DNA from: Petrosia ficiformis
Lineage: Eukaryota; Porifera; Demospongiae; Haplosclerida; Petrosiidae
Direction: 5' to 3'
Assembly: GCA_947044365.1 (NCBI GenBank)
Contig: OX345637.1
Location: forward strand, 7,391,701-7,455,700
DNA: 64,000 nucleotides
Part shown: piece by piece, positions 55,356-64,000 of the stretch
Layout: each line of letters starts with the position of its first letter
Position numbering within the stretch: the first letter of the stretch is position 1
Position numbers and translations under genes: made by a program
The notes under the pieces: generated by a model
Told to the model about the DNA's origin: nothing
What the model saw: the letters and a program-made list of their open reading frames with translations, nothing else
The model's database searches: none

Positions 55356-57798
55356 AGCTTCTGCTGCTCTGACAAAGTGGACACACAGAAAGAAAGCCCT
55401 TCCCAACTAGGTAATGTTCCCAATTCCCGTACTAGCACGTGACAAGGACTCGTTCCCATACTAGATCTGGTACCTTAATTGGAGTGGCGGAGTTGCGAAT
55501 TTTTTTATTATGTGAGTTAGCACTTTATTAAACGTACATAGATAATTATTGTATATTATATTAAAAAGGAAGCAATTGGAAAGTGATTTAGGCCTATAAA
55601 CTAGTAAATATTATTCTCGAGCTATTCATATTTATATATATATATATATATATATATACCTATCAGTGAACTGAGGTACTTATTGTTGTGCAAAACTTGA
55701 GACAAGTCATGATTGACCTATGAAACTGCAGGAAACCTGCTACATGATTTCAGCACAAGCTGTTGTATAGCATTCTCTTTTTTTCCTTTCATTGAGGTTA
55801 AGTCGAAGTTAGGCCTGAGCACATTGTGCATGCAGGCATAATTTTGAGAATAATAGAACATTGAACATGCTGAAAGATTTTAAACATATTCATTAATAAA
55901 ATAATTGAGGTCACTTACTAGGTAAATTCAATGTTACTCTAATAAATGCCCCAAAAAGCATGACTGAAACAGAAAATTATAATTGTTGATACATTACTAA
56001 CACATGATATTCATTCATATTGATATTCATATTGACTTTTAAATTGTTAGTAATCAGCCAATCGTATAGCCAGAAATATTGGTGGAGGAGAAACTTTGGC
56101 GGTTTGGCGGTGTAAACGTAAATTCGTCAATATTAAAACCATAAAATTAAAAAATACTGTACAAAACTACATGCGATCATCAGCATGTTAAATAGTAGAG
56201 TGAGAGAAATGATACTGCTTGACGAGAACGACTGTACTCTTCTATCTGCAAATGAGCTCAAGGAAGTCAACATGAAGGTCCAGCAGTGCCATAACATACA
56301 TAGAGGTTAGCAGAAGTTGAGGTAGATGCCCAACAACAACACCTTTCCTTAGCACAACTATAGCATATTGATCAAAATCATTGTCTCCTATTCTGCACTA
56401 CAGTTCATCCCCTAGTGTTGGCGTCCATACATTCTTGTATACATGATGGCCCAGTATACAGCTGGTCGTATCGAAAGTGCTTGCATGCGTATACATACAT
56501 GTGTTCAATAAACCCCACCCAGTCGCCCACACATAAACTTTAATAATAAACCGTCAAAATTTACTTCGTAAACTTTTAATTTTACCTGTTTCTAGGCGAA
56601 ATTGCCAATGTTTTGTTCCGCCAATATTTCCGGCTATACAGTATATTAGAAATAATAGGAATAATATGCAAATAGGAAAGTCTTGGGACTTGGGAGAATT
56701 GCTAAAAAAATAATGGGTGAAAGGTTGAGCGTAATGTGCTCAGACCTAGTTGAGGCAAACTTTGATGTCATATATTCTAGCTAGCTTGTGGCATGAGTAC
56801 CAACAACCTTTAGTTAAGTGTAAAGAACGGCACCTTGAATATTTCGAAAGAGATGTCCTCGATCCTATGGCCTCTTGTAATTATGATTGTAATCTGTATC
56901 ATTTGCCATGCCTGCTTAAGGTGCTGTTCTTTACTGTATCGATTACTAATCCATTACACCCTGCTGTATTGAATAGCCTTTTGCGTAAGATAAAGTATTT
57001 TAATGGAAGATACATGACGTCACATCTGGTTCCTTATCTGTCACTAAACATTCTATAGATGTCAATAGAAAGAAAGTTGAAAGTTTGTGGGTTGTCAAAC
57101 TCTACCGTTTTTTTTCTATTTAAACTACACACTTACTTCTTCAGGCCCAAAGTAGTGATATTATAAGGATACTTTTTCTCAATATATCTTGTTTCTAATT
57201 AAACTCTTGGGAGAAATCCCAGCCTCTCCCCCTCTATATGAAACCCTGTTGATCACTAATATTTACTACTTTGGCCATTCTTGTTAAAAAGTAATCGATA
57301 CTCTACTCGTGTAGTAATAATCAGTAGTCATATTCATTAAACTTGTAGGTATTGCCCATTAGTAAATCTTTGTGAAGTGTCACATGACTGCTTTGTTAGT
57401 AGTAATACAACTCTAGATAGCAATCCCACCTAACCATGTGATAGTGTACATTCTCGCCATCTATGTAGGATCTTAGTTGGACTTTTTCACTAAGCCTATA
57501 TTCCCAAAATAATTGTCGGAATAATTTAAGCTAACACACACAAATGTTTGAACCTTCATTCACTTTTAGTAGTTTACCAAGCTTTACTATAGTTACAATT
57601 ATATTAATAATTTATTATAATTATACGTGTATATATATATACAATTGTAATGAAGTGGTCATAATGATTATTATTATTATTATTATTATACAAGTATGTA
57701 ATCAAGTGGTTCATTAAAGAGGTCCTTTGGTTATCAAAATATTATATTTTTTGTTTCTAGATTACTACTAGTTATCACAACAATACTCCTTTGACGGT
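55356..57798. other. Divergent intergenic region between V-ATPase A and the beta-helix gene
   Basis: Shared upstream region of two genes transcribed away from each other. It holds a TA run (55634-55659), a MITE-like pair at 56065-56636 (TATAGCCAGAAATATTGGTG and CGCCAATATTTCCGGCTATA, TA-flanked), an isolated 102-codon plus-strand frame at 56750-57058 without recognisable homology, and ATT repeats at 57668-57690. No promoter element could be fixed. Confidence 0.6.
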
Positions 57799-60700
57799 AT
57801 GCAGCCTTATAAGCAGCTAATTATATGGCTTTTGTTAACACTATTTTCAACTATCACATCAGCCAATCAGATCGTTTTTGTCAACGAATCTTCTCCTAAT
57901 GCTGTTAATACTCCTAAATGCTGGACTGGAGGAAACAATACCCCGTGTGTAAGCTTTGACCTTGGGATAGAAGGTCTGCATCATTTGTCAAAAGCTAAAC
58001 ATGTGGAACTAAGGATAGCTGAGCGTGAGTATAACTTCACAAATAATGAAACTGGTCATTTTAACAACTACACGAATGGAATATCTATTATCGGTAAGGC
58101 AGATAATATAAATGGGAATACAAAACCTGTTACTATAATCTGCTCTGACGGCATTGGTTTTAGTTTCATTAACTCTAGTAATATCATTATCAATGGTATA
58201 ATATTTAAGGGTTGTAGTCAATTACAGAATAGTACCAGTTTCGATGCTCAGAACAACACTGTTCAAAACAGTTCAGGACCTACATTTTTACAAACCTATG
58301 TATCCCTGTACTTTTTATTCTGCAAAGATGTAAACTTAGTTAATGTAAATGTTGAAAGCACATATGGAACTGGTATAGTGCTTTATAACATAGGAGGCTC
58401 GAACAAAATTGAGCACTGCGACTTTCTTGAGAACAAGTTTAAAGATCATAATGAAATATCGGGAGGTGGAGGAATGTATATTGAATATTCTTATTGTGTT
58501 CCTACTGCTAGTGGTATCAACTGTCTAAACACTGGTGAGTCTAATGTTAATAATATTTCATCTTATAACAGTGATGCTAGTGTTCATGTGATAAACTCCC
58601 ATTTCATTATGAACAAGGCAAATGTTTCTAGCAGCAGTTTTAATCAAGGTACTTTTATCCTCCCTCAAAAGCAAAACCATACTGCCTTTGGACGTGGAGG
58701 AGGTCTCTCAGTCTTTTTCAAAGGTTCAGCAAACCATATAAATATTACTATTGAACAATGTTTATTTCAAAACAACTCAGCTCTTTGGGGTGGAGGAATT
58801 TTTGCTGAATTTCAAGATCATGCATTTAATAATACCCTCCAAGTGAATTCTTGTAATATTTGGAACAATAAGGTTTATTTTATTGATACATGGAATGAAG
58901 GAACAGGAGGAGGTGGATCTCGAGTGGGCTTCATCTTTTATAATGACACAGCAGCATACAGTAATAGTATTGTGTTTGATCATTGCTGGTTCATAAATAA
59001 CAGTGCTTATTTCGGTGGTGGAGTCTCATTCTATACTGCTCGTCAACATAAATATCGTCCAAATAAACTAAAACTACATAATTGTTTATTTGAACACAAT
59101 CAGGCTAGGCTCGGTGCAGCAATTGACTTATCAGCTTGGCATTCATCTATTGTCGGTACTATTCCAACTCCTCTGGTTGATAACTGTGCATTTAGGTTTA
59201 ATTCTCCTCGTCAGGGTGGATTAATTGGTATAGGTGCAATGTATATAGATGCTGTTCATGTGCAATTTCAAAATAATGTGGAATTTGAATCCAACCAGGG
59301 CTCAGCTTTGGCCATAACTGGATCTCATATTGAAGTGCTTAAAAACTGTACAATGACATTTCAAAATAATAGTGGAAGAAATGGAGGAGCAATAGCACTA
59401 CTTGGTAATGCATTCATTGTTACTAATGACAATTCCCAGTTGATTTTCAATAACAATAGAGCTTATTACTCTGGAGGTGCAATTTACTACTTTAGTTCAG
59501 GTGAACGTGATTTGATCTCCTCGCGTAATTGTTTTATTCGATTTCATGATATCACTCTTCCACCAGATTATTGGACATCAACATTTGAATTTCGAAATAA
59601 TACTGCCAGTGAACATCCAAATTCTATATATGCTTCCACTATACTGCCATGTGTATGGGGTGGAGCATATGGTGCCACAAAAAATAACAAAGATGTCAAC
59701 ATGAGAGTGTTTTGCTGGAATGATTATCGTAGGAATTGGAGATACTTCCTCCATGATGGATCCGAATATCCTTGTTGTAACACGAGTCATGAGACAAATT
59801 GTGAGTCTTCTCCACAGGTTTCTACAGCTGCTTCAATGTTTTACCCAGATTCAAACTTGAATTCGTCTTACAATGTAATTCCAGGTAACATTACAACACT
59901 AAACCTACCTGTAAAGAATGACATGGATAGAGAAGTAACAGATAATACCATATTTATTGCTCGCATTACTCATACCAAGTTGGATGCAGATGAGGATGGA
60001 AAGGCTTCATTTAAAGCTGGTCATGATTATCAATATAACTACATTTCACATCAACAACTTTTTCTTTTGGGAGATGAAAACGCAACAGTAACGTTAGAAA
60101 TAGAAACTGTTGATCCAATTGTCATTCAGAAACAAATTACTGTCCATTTTAATAAATGTCCTCCTGGATATAAAATCAAATCTTCAAAATGTGTTTGTGC
60201 TGGAAATTATAATAGTTTTGTAGTCTGTGATGAAACAAACTATGCAGCAAACATCATTAGAGGAGTATGGATAGGACAATACCCTCATTATAATGATAGT
60301 CTTCTTGTTGGTCTCAGTCCCTATGTACAAGATGTCAGTGTTAGCGAAACAATCCAGTTGCCTAACGATGCAAGTGAACTGTCTGACTATCTATGTGGAC
60401 ACCGCAAAGGTGTATTATGTGGAGAGTGTAAAAAAGGATATGGGGTAGCTATGAATACAGAAGATTTCAATTGTATTCCTTGTTCAGAAGAGGATGCCCA
60501 TCGTAACTGGTTCTATTACATGTTAACAGAGTTTCTTCCAGTTACAATATTTTTTGCTGCAGTGTTTTTGTTTAGTATGACTGTCACTTTCGGTCCTTTG
60601 AACTCATATATATTCTTTGCTCAAGTTGTAACAACTGTTGTTAAATTCGGTGCTGATGGAATGATCCCTTTGGAGAACACAATTAAACACTACAAGGATA

Positions 60701-62178
60701 TTGAGAGTATTTATGTAATTCCGTATGATTTCTGGAATCTGAATTTCTTTCGTACATTGATGCCTAAATATTGTTTGAGTCGTAATATAACTACACTTGA
60801 TGTGCTCTCTTTAGGCTATGTGACAGCACTCTACCCATTACTATTACTAATTGTATTTATTACATTAATGAGTCTGTACAATCGAGGAGTCAGAATATTT
60901 GTCTGTATTTTTCGTCCACTGCACAGATGTCTTGCTCGATTCAGGCAGTGGACAAACCTGCAACAGTCCATTACTGGAGGAATAGCTGTTTTTATTGTGA
61001 TATCGTATACCAAACTCACATTAGTATCACTTCAACTTCTTCATTTTGTTCCCCTCTACAATGCAGTAGATGAAAAACCAGTTTATCATGTTTTCTATTT
61101 TGACGGATCAATTAAATTTGGTAATGAAGGTTGGAAGTATATTATGATAGCTTCAATCGTGATTTCCACTTTTGTTATCATTCCACCTTTGCTACTTGCC
61201 TATCCATCTGCACTTCGGTTTCTTGAGTGGATTTCTTGTGGGCGTCTAAGACTTGGAAAACTGTATCCAACACCAAAGCTACAAGCTTTCCTAGATGAAT
61301 TTCATGGCTGTTACAAAGATGGAAGTGACGGTGGATTGGATTGTAGATGGTTTGCTAGCCTATATTTCTGTTTACGTATAGCTCTCTTTGTTGTTTATTC
61401 TGTAATACCATCATGGCATGAGCAGTATATTGCGCAAATATTAATATTCTTGTGTACTGTTTTGATGATTGCAGTTATTCGACCTTATCGAGAAGAGTGG
61501 ATCAATAACATTGATGTTACAATGTTCTTAACATTAGCTTCTATCACAGCCCTTAGTCAATACAACCTTCAACTTACAAGGACAGGACAAGATGTAAATA
61601 CACTGGCCTTTGCAATACAGTATATACTGATAGTAATGCCATTGCTTTACTGCATTGGTTATTACTGCACACTAATGTGGTCACGAACAAAATCAAGATG
61701 CATTGATTTTGCAAAACGTAATTTAGTAAATGATAATGCTGCATTATTGGATGATGGATCAGAAGGTTCTCGAGATAACCTTGTTGATAGTACCCATGTT
61801 TCTAATTTCCTTGACTACATGGAGAGCACAGGACGCATGAGTGGTCGTGTTAGATTGTCAAATCCTCACAGGTGGAATACGAATCGTGGTAATGTCAATC
61901 ATCCTCAGCCTGGTATTATCAACTCTAACCAATTAGCCAGTGAAAGTACTCCGTTACTGACACCTAGTTCATCTAACACTGGTTCTAGTAGTAGCCAGAC
62001 AAGTCACGAAAGAAGAGGAAGAGGACAGAGGCAAACCGAAGAAGGAAAGAAAGATGAATCACAAAATGAGCCAACTGCCATTGATGTTCAATCGCATTCA
62101 GAAGGATATCAGACTACACCTACAAGAGATTGTGGAAGTGTAGGGCAAACTAGTTTACTTACAAGCTCTAAATTTTGA
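57799..62178 (+). CDS. Single-exon beta-helix plus multi-TM protein, 1459 residues
   Basis: ATG 57799 gives a signal peptide (about residues 1-22, LIIWLLLTLFSTITSA). Residues about 40-640 are N-glycosylation-rich and contain parallel beta-helix repeats with FxNN and GGGI/GGAI turns, such as LFQNNSALWGGGIF, WFINNSAYFGGGVSF and NNNRAYYSGGAIYY, superficially like bacterial Pmp repeats. A Cys-rich segment follows (about 785-895: CPPGYKIKSSKCVC, YLCGHRKGVLCGECKKGYG, CIPC). Then come about eight or nine hydrophobic helices between about 910 and 1294 (EFLPVTIFFAAVFLFSM, LYPLLLLIVFITLM, YIMIASIVISTFVII, QILIFLCTVLMIAVI, YILIVMPLLYCIGYY) and a Ser/Gln/Arg-rich cytoplasmic tail to 1459. I recall uncharacterised families of this shape in sponges and other invertebrates; function unknown. 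No introns, unlike its neighbours. A candidate AATAAA lies at 62572-62577. Confidence 0.9.
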   Translation: MQPYKQLIIWLLLTLFSTITSANQIVFVNESSPNAVNTPKCWTGGNNTPCVSFDLGIEGLHHLSKAKHVELRIAEREYNFTNNETGHFNNYTNGISIIGKADNINGNTKPVTIICSDGIGFSFINSSNIIINGIIFKGCSQLQNSTSFDAQNNTVQNSSGPTFLQTYVSLYFLFCKDVNLVNVNVESTYGTGIVLYNIGGSNKIEHCDFLENKFKDHNEISGGGGMYIEYSYCVPTASGINCLNTGESNVNNISSYNSDASVHVINSHFIMNKANVSSSSFNQGTFILPQKQNHTAFGRGGGLSVFFKGSANHINITIEQCLFQNNSALWGGGIFAEFQDHAFNNTLQVNSCNIWNNKVYFIDTWNEGTGGGGSRVGFIFYNDTAAYSNSIVFDHCWFINNSAYFGGGVSFYTARQHKYRPNKLKLHNCLFEHNQARLGAAIDLSAWHSSIVGTIPTPLVDNCAFRFNSPRQGGLIGIGAMYIDAVHVQFQNNVEFESNQGSALAITGSHIEVLKNCTMTFQNNSGRNGGAIALLGNAFIVTNDNSQLIFNNNRAYYSGGAIYYFSSGERDLISSRNCFIRFHDITLPPDYWTSTFEFRNNTASEHPNSIYASTILPCVWGGAYGATKNNKDVNMRVFCWNDYRRNWRYFLHDGSEYPCCNTSHETNCESSPQVSTAASMFYPDSNLNSSYNVIPGNITTLNLPVKNDMDREVTDNTIFIARITHTKLDADEDGKASFKAGHDYQYNYISHQQLFLLGDENATVTLEIETVDPIVIQKQITVHFNKCPPGYKIKSSKCVCAGNYNSFVVCDETNYAANIIRGVWIGQYPHYNDSLLVGLSPYVQDVSVSETIQLPNDASELSDYLCGHRKGVLCGECKKGYGVAMNTEDFNCIPCSEEDAHRNWFYYMLTEFLPVTIFFAAVFLFSMTVTFGPLNSYIFFAQVVTTVVKFGADGMIPLENTIKHYKDIESIYVIPYDFWNLNFFRTLMPKYCLSRNITTLDVLSLGYVTALYPLLLLIVFITLMSLYNRGVRIFVCIFRPLHRCLARFRQWTNLQQSITGGIAVFIVISYTKLTLVSLQLLHFVPLYNAVDEKPVYHVFYFDGSIKFGNEGWKYIMIASIVISTFVIIPPLLLAYPSALRFLEWISCGRLRLGKLYPTPKLQAFLDEFHGCYKDGSDGGLDCRWFASLYFCLRIALFVVYSVIPSWHEQYIAQILIFLCTVLMIAVIRPYREEWINNIDVTMFLTLASITALSQYNLQLTRTGQDVNTLAFAIQYILIVMPLLYCIGYYCTLMWSRTKSRCIDFAKRNLVNDNAALLDDGSEGSRDNLVDSTHVSNFLDYMESTGRMSGRVRLSNPHRWNTNRGNVNHPQPGIINSNQLASESTPLLTPSSSNTGSSSSQTSHERRGRGQRQTEEGKKDESQNEPTAIDVQSHSEGYQTTPTRDCGSVGQTSLLTSSKF

Positions 62179-62571
62179 GTGTAACTTTTCTTTAATTGTA
62201 AAGACTTTCATTGTTATGATAATTGAATTTAGTTGATTCCAAGGAGGGTGTGATTAGTTATAATTATAGTATATACAGGAATTTCCCCTTGATCAAGACC
62301 CACACAGTTGCTACAATATAGGATTGAATTGGTGGCTGATATATTCAAATTTGCATAATAGGTGAGTTATTACATTCAAGTATGATTTCTACATATTTGT
62401 GTGGAGATTAATGCATACTGAAACTATAACTAGGTACACCAGCAAAAATTAATAGTTAATGAAACTGCTTTGCTAAACTAATAATATTAATTATGATCAC
62501 TCTGTCTATCAGCTAATTCCAAAAGTATGTAGTGTGAATGTAATAAACAACCCTATTAGATAGTTTTAGGC

Positions 62572-62577
62572 AATAAA
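62572..62577 (+). terminator. Candidate polyadenylation signal of the beta-helix gene
   Basis: AATAAA about 394 bases after the stop codon at 62178, the strongest such hexamer in the 3' flank; another AATAAA occurs near 62542. Confidence 0.4.
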
Positions 62578-62689
62578 ATTGTACATCCTCAGAGTCAGTA
62601 TAGTAATTCATTAATCTTTGTATCTCAAGCACAGACTAGTCTGGCAATCGCAGCCCCTCCTATACTTCCAAAAGGAGGGTCTGGGAAAC

Positions 62690-62833
62690 TGTAATACAGA
62701 GGATTTCAGTTCCGTTGACACAATTATTCCGTTTCATAACCACGCCCTCCATATAATAGTACATAATTTTATATGGAGGTGTGGTTACGGAATGAAATAA
62801 TTGTGTCAACGGAACTGAAATCCTCTGTATAAC
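62690..62833. mobile_element. About 140-bp hairpin MITE downstream of the beta-helix gene
   Basis: ATACAGAGGATTTCAGTTCC at 62694 pairs with GGAACTGAAATCCTCTGTAT ending at 62830. The stem extends through GTTGACACAATTATT and an inner CCTCCATATAA with a short loop. Confidence 0.9.
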
Positions 62834-63540
62834 AAGTAGTTTCGTTGGAATGTAGGGTAACTATACAAATTCAACCATAATCATGTGACAATGAAAACGT
62901 GTGTTGTGCAATAATTCGCTTTGTATAGTTGTTGCCTGGCATGTGGCGTAGAGACTGTACTGAAATACAGGAAGGTTTTGTGAGATAGAGAAATTGTAAT
63001 GTTTTTTAAAAGGGCTTCTGTATCTAAAAAGGGCAAAAAAACCAACACTGCAGGCTTTATCAGACAAAGAAACAACAAACTATTGACCTTGAAGCAGTTC
63101 CATTAATCAAATCAAAAGAATTCCGTAGCAGGCACTTTTCCTAAACCCTGTTGGAAGACACACAAACACATCTTTCCCCTTTAAAAATATTCACATCCTC
63201 TCTCTACTCCTTTTTGATAGGGCAATATCTACAGCTTTTTGCCAAGCACTCGATCATGTCCATTTTTTCAATACATAATTTTGTGTTTATGGTATAACGT
63301 GATTTGATTGGGGCATCATATATTGGTGCCCAGAACTACTTGTTGCATTATAGTTCTCCAGACCCTCATTTGTGTGTGAGATACATGCATTTTACACAAA
63401 ACTCCCACTCTCACACTTCATGTCTTCATACTTGCACATCTCATTGACGATTTAAATGAACTGGATGTAGGTATGTGTTCATAAGAGTGTGTCTCAATTT
63501 TAACATGAATCATTTATATATATGCATGACAAAACGTGGA
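62834..63540. other. Spacer, no gene recognised
   Basis: A/T-rich with short frames only. No similarity to the array or V-ATPase seen. Confidence 0.4.
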
Positions 63541-63542
63541 TT

Positions 63543-63833
63543 ATGGCTCAGCGAACTTATGATTCTGACGAAAAGCTTCAAGAAGCACCTACAAAGAGAC
63601 TAAGGCTAGATTTTGGCGGCTTCAATTCTGTAAGTAGGGAGTTTAATGGTGCTTCAACTTTATAAGAGCAAATTCCAGAAAGCTGGCAGAAGAAGTGGGC
63701 ACATGTAACTCTAGCAAAAAATGATTGTAATGCTTTTTGCTGCACAGTTTGGTCAAAAGTAGTTTCTTGTGCACATCACGTAGAGAGGGATGTTACACGT
63801 TATATTACCTCAACCCAACATCAACTAATTTGA
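63543..63833 (+). CDS. Transposase-like protein N-terminus with a BED-like zinc finger
   Basis: Exon one, 63543-63629, starts MAQRTYDSDEKLQEAPTKRL and ends at a GTAAGT donor in phase 0. A second exon from 63669 (acceptor ATAAGAG) continues QIPESWQKKWAHVTLAKNDC, then CCTVWSKVVSCAHHVERDVT and RYITSTQH, reaching TGA at 63831-63833. CxxxxCC...HHVERDVTRYITSxxH resembles the C-C-H-H spacing with (N/R)DVTRHxxSxxH seen in N-terminal zinc fingers of transposases and their derivatives. Either a truncated element, or an unrecognised intron precedes 63831. The window ends before this can be settled. Confidence 0.4.
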
Positions 63834-64000
63834 GAGCTCTACAAAATATTCTAATAATGGTTGAAGACATTTTTTCATATACCAAAAGGATATGTCTCAG
63901 TTAGTATAAAGACACGTCTCACTCATAACTATAGCACTCACGCTCATTTTCAATTGTGTTATCACTTCAATGCCATGAGGTTGAGAGCTCTGTCATGGTT

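Noticed and set aside
56750..57058. 102-codon plus-strand frame in the divergent intergenic region
   Set aside because: No homology recognised, ordinary intergenic composition and no convincing splice context. Kept only as a note in the intergenic feature.

Overview
The window is animal nuclear DNA. It is AT-rich, its genes are split by many short phase-consistent introns, and it is crowded with microsatellites and small inverted-repeat transposons. Three things point to a sponge, most likely a demosponge resembling Amphimedon: a tandem family of Ig/FN3 receptors, a single-exon beta-helix plus multi-TM protein of 1459 residues, and a conventional metazoan V-ATPase subunit A. The species call is inference; no database was searched.

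Layout. 1-1230: fragment of a non-LTR retrotransposon, then CATA/TATG microsatellites. 1235-43217: a minus-strand array of one receptor family in every state of repair. Copy A (1235-2260) and copy B (3676-6632) are pseudogenes. Copy B2 (7617-9340) has lost its 5' exons. Copy C (9675-13530) can be read through 9 exons to 549 residues. A decayed 3' end lies at 15330-15900. Copy D (16489-28125) is split by an 8.55-kb DNA transposon and lacks its Ig exon. A decayed copy D2 lies at 30905-31930. Copy E (32804-35618) is open but stops just after the membrane segment. Copy F (39908-43217) is complete at 590 residues, and its last exon has been tandemly duplicated. 43743-55355: the complete 16-exon V-ATPase catalytic subunit A gene, minus strand. 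57799-62178: a plus-strand intronless gene for a secreted/membrane beta-helix protein. 63543-63833: the start of a transposase-like BED-type zinc-finger gene.

Receptor architecture, 5' to 3': signal peptide, Ig-like exon, FN3 exon, short linker exon, second FN3-like exon, a third conserved Cys-containing exon, small in-phase stalk exons, TM exon and a cytoplasmic tail exon with tyrosine motifs (YxxV and YxN types). Two tail/TM subtypes exist: B/B2/C and D/E/F. Fragments of the neighbouring V-ATPase gene are scattered between receptor copies, which suggests that the array grew by segmental duplication out of a receptor/V-ATPase boundary.

Mobile elements are unusually easy to date relative to each other here because paralogous receptor copies give the empty sites. 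The best are an 8.55-kb integrase-type DNA transposon (perfect 37-bp TIRs, 6-bp target duplication) whose gene joins a Josephin-like and an Ulp1-like cysteine protease; three elements starting TAGTC with exact 9-bp target duplications, two of which carry captured host-gene pieces; and a 1.07-kb mariner-type element inside a V-ATPase intron.
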